A DNA stretch of 64,000 nucleotides from JAUIAI01 sp045106815 (GTDB lineage: Bacteria > Pseudomonadota > Gammaproteobacteria > Burkholderiales > Burkholderiaceae_E): assembly GCA_045106815.1 (NCBI GenBank), contig JBGCFG010000010.1, forward strand, positions 1 through 64,000, given 5' to 3'. The notes beneath the pieces are model-generated. The model worked only from the letters and a program-made list of their open reading frames with translations, was not told where the DNA came from and did no database searches. Both the position numbers and the translations under genes were made by a program. Below are positions 27,465-36,091 of the stretch, piece by piece; position 1 is the stretch's first letter; every line of letters starts with the position of its first letter.

Positions 27465-27815
27465 CTATAGTCTCCACAAAATCGTAACCGTCCAGACCGC
27501 ATATCCGACCAGCGTAATGATCGTGGCCACCTGAAGGGACAGTCGGATCCAGGTAGGCTTGATGTAATCCATGTAGATGTCCCGAACGCCAATCCAGGCG
27601 TGCCAGGCCAGCGCGATCACCGCCATCAGGGTGAGCACTTTCATCCAGGCTGAGCCAAACAAAGCCGACCAGCCGTTGTAATCGAGGTCGCCAGAACTGG
27701 CCCATACAAAAAAAAGTATTAACGAGTAGACCGCCAATACGATTGCAGTGATTCGCTGAGCAAGCCAGTCTTTTAAGCCGTAGTGAGCGCCCGTGACGAC
27801 GCGTTGCGTGGACAT
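27465..27815 (-). CDS. sdhD: Succinate dehydrogenase membrane anchor subunit
   Basis: This 116-residue protein has three membrane helices: ITAIVLAVYSLILFFVW, VLTLMAVIALAWHAWIG and LSLQVATIITLVGYAVWTV. The His in the second helix (ALAWHAWIG) is the expected haem ligand. It anchors SdhAB and helps form the ubiquinone site. Its ATG overlaps the sdhC stop by one base (TAATG). Confidence 0.92.
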   Translation of the reverse strand: MSTQRVVTGAHYGLKDWLAQRITAIVLAVYSLILFFVWASSGDLDYNGWSALFGSAWMKVLTLMAVIALAWHAWIGVRDIYMDYIKPTWIRLSLQVATIITLVGYAVWTVTILWRL

Positions 27816-28252
27816 TAAAACGCTCCAAACAGTTTGGCGGCCGCAATCAGTGTCAGCACCGCAGTGGCACCAAAGACGATTTTGGAAGACTGAATGGCCT
27901 GCTCTTTTTCAGTGCCGATGTGCAGGTCAAGGACCAAGTAACGAATACCCGCGCACAAGTGATGAAAGAACGCCCAGAACAACACCAACAAGACAAGCTT
28001 GACGAGCACATTACCAGCCAACGCTTCAAAAGTGGCGAACCCTTCTGCTGACGACAAACTCATTTGCAGCAAGTACAGGGTCAGCGGAATGCCGACTAAA
28101 AACAGGAGTGCACCGCTGACACGATGCAGGATCGACACAATGCCCGGTAGCGGTAACCGGTACTGCAGGATTTCACCCACGCTGATGTTTCGGTGGACAG
28201 GTCTCGCACGCTTCGTGCCGCCTGTCGAGGTTGTTCCGCTTGCCTCGGGCAT
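27815..28252 (-). CDS. sdhC: Succinate dehydrogenase cytochrome b556 subunit
   Basis: The 145 residues have the family's N-terminal RPVHRNISVGEILQYRLPLPGIVSILHRVSGALLF pattern (here abbreviated: RPVHRN, then SILHRVSG) and three membrane helices. HHLCAGIRYLVLD in the second-third helix region carries the haem-ligand His. It is the first structural gene of the sdh operon, 99 bp after the GntR-type regulator gene. Confidence 0.94.
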   Translation of the reverse strand: MPEASGTTSTGGTKRARPVHRNISVGEILQYRLPLPGIVSILHRVSGALLFLVGIPLTLYLLQMSLSSAEGFATFEALAGNVLVKLVLLVLFWAFFHHLCAGIRYLVLDLHIGTEKEQAIQSSKIVFGATAVLTLIAAAKLFGAF

Positions 28253-28351
28253 TCGTACCTCACGACTTTGGGTTAGTGGTTTTTGTGATCAGCCGGTATT
28301 TTGACTGATTTTTCCGCATCGCACCAATGGGAATAGTGGACAAGTCCACAA

Positions 28352-29146
28352 TTACCGTAGCTCGCTGCGGTAGCGATGCCGATCTGTCCTATACAAACCG
28401 TGTCTAAATTCGACCGGCTGCCCTTCGTATGTCTCGGAGATTCGCTCCACGCTGAGAATTGGACTACCAGTCTCTACTTTCAGGATACCGGCCGATGTTT
28501 TGTCCGTCACCGTGGCACTGACTCTTTCGACCCCTTGAATTGTCCGGGTGTTGAACTGAGTTTCAAAAAGCACGTACAGCGGCCCATCATGCGCGTCCAG
28601 GACATCCAAGGTGAGCCCTCGAAATCGATTACCCGGCAGCCAGATTTCGTCAAGCACCGTGGGAATACCTTCAAAGTCGAGCACGCGCCGAATATGCACC
28701 GTGGCCTCACCCGCCTTAATCTGCAATGCCCGGGCAACTTCTTGCTGGGCTCGGGCTCGCCGACAGGACAGGATGCGACTCGTGAACATGGGAACACGGT
28801 CCTGCTGATCTCGAAGGCGCAAAAAGCGAAACTGAGACCGGGCTTCCCGATGCGTTGACACGAATGTGCCGCGACCCTGGCGCCGTTTGAGGATGTTTTC
28901 AGCAACCAACTGGTCAATCGCCTTGCGAACAGTGCCAGCGCTCACCTTGTATTGTCGCGCAAGAGCCTGCTCGGTCGGGATCATCTCGCCCGCACGCCAT
29001 TTACCGGCTTGCAGCTCGCGGGTAAGCAAATTGTGAATCTGGCGATACAGTGGGGCGAACTTAGGCGCGTCAGCCATCGAAGAAGCCGAACCTACCGACT
29101 CATTATCAGTCGCCATGACCACACGGGGTTGAATTGCGGGGGGCAT
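28352..29146 (-). CDS. GntR-family regulator (HutC subfamily, UTRA domain), candidate TCA-cycle regulator
   Basis: A 264-residue regulator with a GntR winged-helix domain (residues ~30-95; PLYRQIHNLLTREL, ALARQYKVSAGTVRKAIDQL, RRQGRGTFV) and a C-terminal UTRA ligand-binding domain (~115-255). The first ATG (29146) is supported by GAGGAG 9 bases upstream; internal ATGs at 29116 and 29077 lack this. It is divergent from mdh and just upstream of sdhCDAB, an arrangement common in Burkholderiales. A perfect palindrome beside its promoter (29207-29225) is the likely operator. The effector is unknown. Confidence 0.9.
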   Translation of the reverse strand: MPPAIQPRVVMATDNESVGSASSMADAPKFAPLYRQIHNLLTRELQAGKWRAGEMIPTEQALARQYKVSAGTVRKAIDQLVAENILKRRQGRGTFVSTHREARSQFRFLRLRDQQDRVPMFTSRILSCRRARAQQEVARALQIKAGEATVHIRRVLDFEGIPTVLDEIWLPGNRFRGLTLDVLDAHDGPLYVLFETQFNTRTIQGVERVSATVTDKTSAGILKVETGSPILSVERISETYEGQPVEFRHGLYRTDRHRYRSELR

Positions 29147-29206
29147 ATACCGTGGCTCCTCGAAGACAAAAAAGCGCGGTGAGATCTGATCGCGCCCGAG
29201 ACCCTA

Positions 29207-29225
29207 TCTTATATCTTCTATAAGA
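29207..29225. promoter_or_regulatory. Candidate GntR operator between gntR and mdh
   Basis: TCTTATA, five bases, TATAAGA form a perfect 7-5-7 inverted repeat. AT-rich short palindromes of this size are typical of HutC-type GntR sites. It lies directly downstream of the putative gntR -10 box (29227-29232), where a repressor would block transcription start. Confidence 0.65.
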
Positions 29226-29226
29226 C

Positions 29227-29256
29227 ATATAACTGAGTTGACTTTACCCCAGTCAA
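29227..29256 (-). promoter_or_regulatory. Putative gntR(-sdh) promoter
   Basis: Minus-strand TTGACT (29251-29256), an 18-bp spacer and TTATAT (29227-29232) make a fair sigma-70 promoter. The -35 is one arm of TTGACT-7 bp-AGTCAA (29238-29256); the other arm is a -35-like TTGACT for the divergent mdh direction, whose -10 is weak. Confidence 0.5.
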
Positions 29257-29399
29257 AAAAGTAGACTCGCGAGCATTGATGCACTGCGGCAGAGCTGCCT
29301 CTCAGCGAGAACTGACGAGCCAACCTAAGAAGCACACGCACCATTGCTCAGCCCACGCAATCACCATTGCCATCCTTATTTCTACTGAGAGGAACCTCT

Positions 29400-30383
29400 A
29401 TGAGCAAGCCAGCCATGCGCGTCGCCGTCACGGGAGCGGCCGGGCAAATCGGTTACAGCCTTCTGTTCAGAATTGCCAACGGCGACATGCTGGGTCGAGA
29501 CCAGCCGGTCATCCTGCAATTGCTGGATATCCCTCAAGCCATGGATGCCGTTCGCGGCGTCGTGATGGAATTAGACGATTGCGCCTTTCCGCTACTGCAA
29601 GACGTCGTCGTGACTGACGATCCAAAAGTTGCCTTCAAAGATATTGACTGCGCTCTCTTGGTAGGCGCCCGCCCGCGCGGCAAAGGAATGGAGCGAAAGG
29701 ATCTCCTCGAAGCCAATGGCGCAATCTTCACGGTTCAAGGCCAGGCACTCAATGAAGTTGCCAAGCGCGATTGCAAGATTTTGGTGGTGGGCAACCCCGC
29801 CAACACGAATGCACTGATCGCCATGAATTCAGCGCCTGATCTGCCCCAGAAAAACTTCACCGCAATGCTGCGCCTGGATCACAATCGCGCGCTGTCTCAG
29901 CTTGCGGCCAAGGCCGGTTGTGCAGTCGACTCCATTGAGAAGCTCGTAGTTTGGGGCAATCACTCACCCACGATGTACCCGGACTACCGTTTTGCAACGA
30001 CTGGCTCCGATGCTCTGGCTGCCAAAATTAGTGATGAAGACTGGAACAGAAACACCTTCATCCCTACGGTGGGCAAGCGCGGCGGCGCAATTATCGAAGC
30101 ACGCGGCTTGTCTTCTGCCGCCTCCGCAGCCAACGCGGCCATTGATCACATGCGTGACTGGGTGCTAGGCACGGATGGCAAGTGGGTCACAATGGGAATT
30201 CCGTCGGCGGGTCAGTACGGCATTCCGGAAGGCATCATTTATGGCTTTCCAGTCACCTGTGCTAACGGTCAGTACAGCCTCGTGAACGATCTGGAGATCG
30301 ATGCGTTCTCTCGCGAAATGATGGACAAGACACTCAAAGAACTCACCGAGGAACGTGACGGAATTGCCCACCTGCTTGGCTAA
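29400..30383 (+). CDS. mdh: Malate dehydrogenase
   Basis: The enzyme oxidises malate to oxaloacetate with NAD. With the ATG at 29400 (preceded by GAGAGGAA) it has 327 residues. The NAD loop is VTGAAGQIGYSL (~9-20). The substrate-binding region GARPRGKGMERKDLL carries the Arg residues, a further substrate Arg and the catalytic Asp lie in MLRLDHNRA, and the catalytic His is in VWGNHSPTMYPD. This is the LDH-like, ~327-residue type common in betaproteobacteria. It is divergent from gntR-sdh and shares their control region; prpB follows 139 bp later. Confidence 0.96.
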   Translation: MSKPAMRVAVTGAAGQIGYSLLFRIANGDMLGRDQPVILQLLDIPQAMDAVRGVVMELDDCAFPLLQDVVVTDDPKVAFKDIDCALLVGARPRGKGMERKDLLEANGAIFTVQGQALNEVAKRDCKILVVGNPANTNALIAMNSAPDLPQKNFTAMLRLDHNRALSQLAAKAGCAVDSIEKLVVWGNHSPTMYPDYRFATTGSDALAAKISDEDWNRNTFIPTVGKRGGAIIEARGLSSAASAANAAIDHMRDWVLGTDGKWVTMGIPSAGQYGIPEGIIYGFPVTCANGQYSLVNDLEIDAFSREMMDKTLKELTEERDGIAHLLG

Positions 30384-30522
30384 TTCTCCACGGCCGGCTC
30401 TAGCGCACCATATGCCATGAGTCGGTCACCATTCCGATCGTAAACTGAACACATGCCATGTGACCCGTCGAGCCCGACGGTCGACCACCAAGACTGAACC
30501 GCATCTACCTATCGGAGCGAAC

Positions 30523-31413
30523 ATGACTTTACCGTCAAGCGCCGGTCGTCGCTTTCGCGATGCCCTTGCCGCAGAAAAACCGCTACAGATTCCTGGCGCT
30601 ATCAATGCCAACCATGCACTGCTTGCCAAGCATCAGGGCTATAAGGCCATTTACCTGTCAGGCGGTGGCGTTGCGGCTGGCTCTCTGGGCATGCCCGACC
30701 TAGGCATCTCTGGCCTGGAAGATGTGCTTATCGATGTGCGACGAATCACTGACGTGTGCGACCTGCCTTTGCTGATTGATGTCGATACAGGATTTGGGTC
30801 ATCCGCATTCAATGTTGCGCGAACCACTCGCTCGGTCATTAAGGCCGGCGCCGGCGCGATGCATCTGGAAGACCAGGTCGGCGCAAAGCGTTGCGGTCAC
30901 CGACCCAACAAAGAGATCGTCAGCATCGAAGAAATGAGTGACCGCATCAAAGCCGCGGTTGATGCTCGCACTGACGACGACTTTTTCATCATGGCACGCA
31001 CCGATGCGCTTGCCTCCGAGGGCCTGGAGGCTGCTTTGGCTCGCGCGCAGGCATTCGCAGAAGCTGGTGCAGACGCTATTTTCGCCGAAGCGGTGACCGA
31101 ACTGGATCAGTACAAGGCGTTTGCGAACGCCTTGACCGTGCCGATTCTCGCAAACATTACTGAGTTCGGGCAAACACCGATGTTTACAGTTGAAGAACTG
31201 AGAAGTGCTGATGTCGACATAGCGCTGTATCCGTTGTCGGCTTTTCGGGCGATGAACAAAGCAGCCCAAAACGTCTACGCCAGCCTGCGCCAGAATGGCA
31301 CGCAGCAGCAGGTCATAGAAACGATGCAAACCCGCAAAGAACTCTATGACTCAATCGGCTATTGGGACTACGAAAACAAGCTCGACGAGCTGTTTGCTTC
31401 TCGCAAATCGTAA
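30523..31413 (+). CDS. prpB: 2-methylisocitrate lyase
   Basis: PrpB splits 2-methylisocitrate into pyruvate and succinate in the 2-methylcitrate cycle for propionyl-CoA. The 296 residues belong to the isocitrate lyase/PEP mutase fold. The active-site loop KRCGH (C124) and the metal-binding LIDVDTGFG are clear. The start at 30523 follows CGGAG; an upstream frame extension has no RBS. prpC follows 20 bp later, so the two are an operon. Confidence 0.95.
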   Translation: MTLPSSAGRRFRDALAAEKPLQIPGAINANHALLAKHQGYKAIYLSGGGVAAGSLGMPDLGISGLEDVLIDVRRITDVCDLPLLIDVDTGFGSSAFNVARTTRSVIKAGAGAMHLEDQVGAKRCGHRPNKEIVSIEEMSDRIKAAVDARTDDDFFIMARTDALASEGLEAALARAQAFAEAGADAIFAEAVTELDQYKAFANALTVPILANITEFGQTPMFTVEELRSADVDIALYPLSAFRAMNKAAQNVYASLRQNGTQQQVIETMQTRKELYDSIGYWDYENKLDELFASRKS

Positions 31414-31433
31414 GCAGAATAAAGGGGGATGAG

Positions 31434-32654
31434 ATGGCTACCAAAACGACTTCAAAAAAATCCGCAAAGAAAGCTCCTGCTGGCAAAACCAATGCAACAT
31501 CCAAGACGGGAGCCGCACCAGCGTTTAAACCCAAGAAGTCAGTTGCTCTTTCTGGCGTCGCAGCAGGCAACACCGCTTTGTGCACCGTTGGCAAGCAGGG
31601 TAATGATCTGCACTATCGCGGCTATGACATTCTAGATTTCGCCGAAACAGCGACCTTCGAAGAAGTGGCTCATTTGCTTGTTCATGGCACGCTTCCCAAC
31701 AAAGCAGAACTCAGCGCCTATGAAGCCAAGTTGCAGGGCCTCAGGGGCTTACCGGCCAATGTTTTGCAGGCGCTTGAAACGCTACCTGCCTCGACCCATG
31801 CGATGGATGTCATGCGGACCGGCGTTTCAGCACTCGGCTGCCAGCTACCCGAGGCACATGACCATAATGAAGCCGACGCCCGTAGCATCGCTGACCGTTT
31901 GATGGCGAGCATGGGCTCAATGCTGCTTTATTGGCATCACTACAGTACCAACGGCAAACGCATTGATGTGCAGACAGATGACGCTTCAATCGGCGGACAC
32001 TTTCTACACTTACTTCATGGCAAAAAGCCGTCCCCCGAGTGGGAACGCGCGATGCAAACCTCGCTCATTCTGTATGCAGAGCATGAGTTCAACGCGTCGA
32101 CGTTTGCCGCGCGCGTCATTGCCGGCACAGGTAGTGACATGTATTCAGCGATCACGGGTGCGATTGGCGCTTTGCGTGGCCCCAAACACGGCGGAGCGAA
32201 CGAGGCTGCATTCGAAGTTCAAAAGCGTTATGACGGCCCAGACGCCGCCGAAGCCGACATTCGTGCCCGTATCGAAAATCGCGAAGTTGTGATTGGTTTC
32301 GGGCACCCCGTCTACACGACGGGCGACCCACGCAATGAAGTTATCAAGTCGGTGGCTCGCTCACTGTCGAAGAAAGCGGGCAGTATGAAAATGTTTAACA
32401 TTGCCGAGCGCCTTGAAACAACGATGTGGGACGCGAAAAAAATGTTCCCCAACCTCGACTGGTTCAGTGCCGTTAGCTACCACATGATGGGCGTGCCGAC
32501 TGCGATGTTTACGCCCTTGTTTGTCATTTCCCGTACCTCAGGCTGGGCGGCCCACGTAATTGAGCAGCGCCAAGACAATAAGATCATCCGACCAAGCGCC
32601 AACTACACCGGCCCGGAAAACCTTAAGTGGGTTCCGTTGAATAAGCGAAAGTAA
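31434..32654 (+). CDS. prpC: 2-methylcitrate synthase
   Basis: PrpC condenses propionyl-CoA with oxaloacetate. It is a 406-residue citrate-synthase-fold protein with His candidates in YAEHEFNAST and GFGHPVYTTGDPRNE, and GPKHGGANEA between. The TTGDPRNE stretch and the position next to prpB favour methylcitrate synthase over a second GltA. The first ~40 residues are an unusual Lys/Ala/Thr-rich tail (ATKTTSKKSAKKAPAG) absent from most homologues. AAGGGGG precedes the ATG. No prpD or acnD gene follows in this window. Confidence 0.93.
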   Translation: MATKTTSKKSAKKAPAGKTNATSKTGAAPAFKPKKSVALSGVAAGNTALCTVGKQGNDLHYRGYDILDFAETATFEEVAHLLVHGTLPNKAELSAYEAKLQGLRGLPANVLQALETLPASTHAMDVMRTGVSALGCQLPEAHDHNEADARSIADRLMASMGSMLLYWHHYSTNGKRIDVQTDDASIGGHFLHLLHGKKPSPEWERAMQTSLILYAEHEFNASTFAARVIAGTGSDMYSAITGAIGALRGPKHGGANEAAFEVQKRYDGPDAAEADIRARIENREVVIGFGHPVYTTGDPRNEVIKSVARSLSKKAGSMKMFNIAERLETTMWDAKKMFPNLDWFSAVSYHMMGVPTAMFTPLFVISRTSGWAAHVIEQRQDNKIIRPSANYTGPENLKWVPLNKRK

Positions 32655-32663
32655 GCTGCATCC

Positions 32664-32693
32664 CGCCGCTTTGCGACTCAAGCGGAGCGGCGG
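32664..32693. terminator. GC-rich hairpin after prpC, possible terminator
   Basis: CCGCCGCT and AGCGGCGG flank a 14-base loop a few bases after the prpC stop. No T-run follows, so it could be a pause, processing or Rho-linked structure rather than a classic intrinsic terminator. Confidence 0.35.
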
Positions 32694-32739
32694 CGGCACC
32701 ATCATCCCCGTGGGTTGAAAACGCTTGCACAAACCCTCA

Positions 32740-32780
32740 TCAGACTCATCGATGAGCGGCGCGACCATCGATGAGTCTGA
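32740..32780. repeat. Perfect 15-bp inverted repeat downstream of prpC
   Basis: TCAGACTCATCGATG and its exact reverse complement are separated by 11 bases. It is the longest perfect hairpin I found in the window. It lies between prpC and the EAL gene, and no T-run follows on either strand. Role unknown; a transcript-stabilising or terminator-like element is possible. Confidence 0.8.
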
Positions 32781-32868
32781 CGATCAGGCATTTGGAAATC
32801 TGCACTGCGCATCGATTCCGCCATTGAAATAACCTCAGAATTGCAGGGAAGCTGCCTGCATTTCTCGT

Positions 32869-35334
32869 GTGAGCGCTAAGCCAGGACTGTCTATCGGTCG
32901 AATTCGACCGTCGGAGCGGAAATGTGTCTCAAGTTCTTTCGCCACGGGGTTTACTTCCCACGAGTCGCACGATCGTGCGGTCGGCTTAGATTACACTTTG
33001 CGAACCCCAGCTTTCCCAAGCCCCGTGCCAGCAACTGACTCGACCCCTACCGAAAGCATCGAAGAAGAGATCGATGCCAACGCGCAATCTCCCAAGGCTC
33101 CGCCCTTGCCGGCGTGGGTACCCTTTGCTCGATTCGCCCTGATTGCGGCTATCGCCTACCTGAGTTGTATCGTCGTCAGAACGCTGGGATTCTTCTCATG
33201 GGAAAGCATGCCTCTATGGCCGGCGGCGGGCATCGCGTTTGGATTTGGCTGGCGCTACGGATCGGTTTGGATATTGCCCGCGGCACTTGGCGTCAGTGCA
33301 TGGGCTGCCCTTCAAACGCAGGCCTCTGAGCTCGTCATCGGCGCGGCGCTGGTCACGATAGCCGGTCCAATGGCATCGCTGGCATTGCTGCGCTGGTTTA
33401 ACGAATTCAAACCAACCGAATACCGCCTACAGGCGGCTCTGCGATTATTAGTGGGTGTTATCGTTGTGTCCGCTCCGCTCAATGCGGCGCTCGCAACCCT
33501 CGCTTTGAACACCAGCAACGTGCTGCCCAATGTTCACCCCTTGCATTTCTTTTTGAGCTGGTGGCTGCTTGATTCACTGGGCACCCTGCTCTTGGCTCCA
33601 GCGATCGTTGCTGCACGCGCGACTGAAACAGAACGGCATGTTCAAACAGGCTGGCTGGATGTTGGCGCTATCAGCCTGTCGGCCATTATCGTGCTCGCGA
33701 GTCTGTTGGCCTCTGAAGTCGGAGAGCAGTACTACGCCTATTCCCTAATTCTCTTCTTCCTGCCGGTAGTCGCGTGGACCTCGATTCGATCATCAGAGCG
33801 CATGGTAGCGTTCACGCTGATTGCCGGTGCTGCGTTCATCCTCGGTGGCCGCGGAATTCAGCTCAATTCCGGTATCCCAGACGTGCCACCAATGATAGAA
33901 GCATCGCTATTGGTGTTTGTATCGCTCATCATTTCAGTCTTGCTACAGTCAGTTGCTGCTGATCGACGAATTGCGTTGGAGCGAGTTAAGCATCAGGCCA
34001 GACAGGATATGTCGACCGGCCTCTTAAACGACCGAGGCCTGCTGGCCGAATTTGGTGAACGACTGGCTGAGCCTGATAGACCGCACTACGGCTTGATCGG
34101 GCTTCACGTATCGAATTTCGACACGCTGAATGATCTCTGCGGTGCAATTGCCGCGCTGCGCCTTGAACAATCCGTCGCCGGCCTGCTAACGCGGCAACCC
34201 GGCCGGCAGGTAGCAGCCAGATTGTCTGCAGGGCGCTACGCTCTGTTGATTGAGGCAGAGTCCTTGCCCGATGTTCGCGCTGTGGCACGGGACATCTATT
34301 CGAGCCTGAGCGGACAAGTGTTCAGAACAGACAATGGTTCAGTGCGTCTTCAGACCTCGGTGGGGGGACTGCTAATTGACCGGCATGCAAGCACCGACAG
34401 TGAAGATTGCCTTGTTTCGCTTGCCGATGCACAGGCCATAGCCGCCAGCGTCCGAGACCCTCAACTCTTCATTGAGCCTCTGTCTCAAACGATTATTGAT
34501 GCACGCCGCGCGCATCAGAACAAGATTGAACACATTCGCGAGTCTATTCGGACCAACCGCTTTGAATTGCATGCTCAACCCATCGTTGATGCGCAAACAC
34601 CAGCGGGCAAGGTTTCGTTTGAAATTCTTATTCGCCTGATAGACCCCGAAGGCGGCCTGATACAACCGCCTGAGTTTCTATCGCTCGCCGTTCAGGCTCA
34701 GATGACGCCAGCAATGGATAGAGGGGTCATTACTCGCGTATTTGAATGGCTCGCAGGCAACCCCGAAGCACTTGCGCGAACGCATAAATGCTCTATCAAT
34801 CTCTCGGGGTTGACCATGAGCGACGGCCTGATCGCTGCGTTCATTCGGGAAAAGCAAATGGAGTTCAACATTCCGGCTGACCGCATCGTTTTTGAGATCA
34901 CTGAAAGCGAAGCAATTCGCAACCCTGGCGCCGCATCGCGCCTTGTTGACGATCTGAAAGCTGACGGATTTGGCATTGCACTTGATGACTTCGGCGTTGG
35001 GCTAGCCACCTTTGAGTATCTCAAGCGCTTCCCACTTGATTACCTCAAGATTGACGGCTCCTTCATTCGTAACCTCACCAGTAGCCCGATCGACGAAGAG
35101 ATTGTGATGTCTACGGTGCGGGTAGCGCGCCGATTGAATATTCAAACCGTTGCGGAACATGTTCAGACACAGGACGTGTACGAACTACTGCAACGACTTG
35201 GGGTTGGCCACTTCCAGGGCGAACATTTGGGCGGGGCGATCCCGATTCAAGAACTCTTCAAACAGTGGCCCGCCGGCACAGCCGACCGTCCGACCGACAT
35301 TGATCGCCCGCGGGGCATGGCTGCGGCTCGTTAA
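32869..35334 (+). CDS. MASE1-like membrane sensor with degenerate GGDEF and EAL domain (probable c-di-GMP phosphodiesterase)
   Basis: This is an 821-residue protein. Residues ~80-370 hold about eight membrane segments resembling a MASE1 sensor. Residues ~385-540 match a GGDEF domain in which the signature is lost (RLSAGRYALL instead of GGDEF), so cyclase activity is unlikely. The EAL domain (~555-800) keeps its main residues: FEILIRL, INLSG, FEITES, LDDFGVG, YLKIDGSF, VAEH and a final Gln in HFQGE. That suggests c-di-GMP breakdown to pGpG at the membrane, with the GGDEF part regulatory. The GTG start is uncertain; another GTG at 33025 would remove a disordered leader. It is a single-gene unit. 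Confidence 0.85.
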   Translation: MSAKPGLSIGRIRPSERKCVSSSFATGFTSHESHDRAVGLDYTLRTPAFPSPVPATDSTPTESIEEEIDANAQSPKAPPLPAWVPFARFALIAAIAYLSCIVVRTLGFFSWESMPLWPAAGIAFGFGWRYGSVWILPAALGVSAWAALQTQASELVIGAALVTIAGPMASLALLRWFNEFKPTEYRLQAALRLLVGVIVVSAPLNAALATLALNTSNVLPNVHPLHFFLSWWLLDSLGTLLLAPAIVAARATETERHVQTGWLDVGAISLSAIIVLASLLASEVGEQYYAYSLILFFLPVVAWTSIRSSERMVAFTLIAGAAFILGGRGIQLNSGIPDVPPMIEASLLVFVSLIISVLLQSVAADRRIALERVKHQARQDMSTGLLNDRGLLAEFGERLAEPDRPHYGLIGLHVSNFDTLNDLCGAIAALRLEQSVAGLLTRQPGRQVAARLSAGRYALLIEAESLPDVRAVARDIYSSLSGQVFRTDNGSVRLQTSVGGLLIDRHASTDSEDCLVSLADAQAIAASVRDPQLFIEPLSQTIIDARRAHQNKIEHIRESIRTNRFELHAQPIVDAQTPAGKVSFEILIRLIDPEGGLIQPPEFLSLAVQAQMTPAMDRGVITRVFEWLAGNPEALARTHKCSINLSGLTMSDGLIAAFIREKQMEFNIPADRIVFEITESEAIRNPGAASRLVDDLKADGFGIALDDFGVGLATFEYLKRFPLDYLKIDGSFIRNLTSSPIDEEIVMSTVRVARRLNIQTVAEHVQTQDVYELLQRLGVGHFQGEHLGGAIPIQELFKQWPAGTADRPTDIDRPRGMAAAR

Positions 35335-35369
35335 GCTTTGACGCCGGCATCTGCTCGTCCATCTGGACG

Positions 35370-36083
35370 CTAGTCTGTCCGACCGCCCATCCAATCAACC
35401 GCTTCTGCCAGGCCACGCCGCTTACGGTGGTCGGTCCAGCTTTGCCAGTCGCTCAGATGGTCCACATCGTGTTGCTGTGCCAAACTCATCACCGACCCGT
35501 ACTTCACCCGTGCCAATGTGTTTCGGTATACCGTCGGTTGGCTCCACTGCATGTCAATGAAAAGCTCAATCTGAGGCTCGCTCAGACCGATCAGACAATA
35601 CCCGCCATCAAGCGTCGGCGCGAGGCTTACCCGATTCGAGTGGAGTGCCTCAAACGCAGACGAAACAGCGCGCCAGGAAAGACTTGGCGCATCGCAACCT
35701 ATCAGCACAATCCGCGCTGCACCAGCCGCAAACCCTGCCATAAAAGCACTGTGCATTCTGGCGCCAAGATCCGCAGCCGGTTGTTGCCACAGGGACGCCC
35801 CTAAGCGAGCTGCCGCATCGCCCAAAAATGCGGGCTTAGCGCCATCAGAGGATCCGCCGCCGTGGTCGAATGCGATCATGAGCCGACGACTCGTCTGGCT
35901 AGGCGTCTCGCGGCAAACGGCGCTGGCCAGCCGCAAACTTCGTACTAGCAAGCGCTCATATACTTGCAACGCAAATACATCACTGCTTGCAGAAGCAAGC
36001 CGGGTCTTAACCGTACCCAGCACGGGCTCTCGAGCGAACACGATCAGCAGTTCATCAGCACGGCTCTGCCCTGGTGACTCCAC
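35370..36083 (-). CDS. TIGR04282-type transferase (rSAM/selenodomain-associated transferase 1, DUF2064)
   Basis: With a GTG start at 36083 (AGGA just upstream) the protein has 237 residues. The N-terminal FAREPVLGTVKTRLA, the LIGCDAPSL metal/nucleotide segment and LAPTLDGGYCLIGL match the CofC-like nucleotidyl/glycosyl transferase family DUF2064. The reading frame extends further upstream but only by overlapping the previous gene. It is the last gene of a six-gene minus-strand set with a radical SAM protein. Acceptor and donor are unknown. Confidence 0.8.
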   Translation of the reverse strand: MESPGQSRADELLIVFAREPVLGTVKTRLASASSDVFALQVYERLLVRSLRLASAVCRETPSQTSRRLMIAFDHGGGSSDGAKPAFLGDAAARLGASLWQQPAADLGARMHSAFMAGFAAGAARIVLIGCDAPSLSWRAVSSAFEALHSNRVSLAPTLDGGYCLIGLSEPQIELFIDMQWSQPTVYRNTLARVKYGSVMSLAQQHDVDHLSDWQSWTDHRKRRGLAEAVDWMGGRTD

Positions 36084-36091
36084 GGCGCGTC

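Noticed and set aside
30465..30480. CCGTCG-AGCC-CGACGG hairpin ahead of prpB
   Set aside because: Six-bp stem without a T-run; could be chance in GC-rich DNA and there is no clear link to mdh termination.
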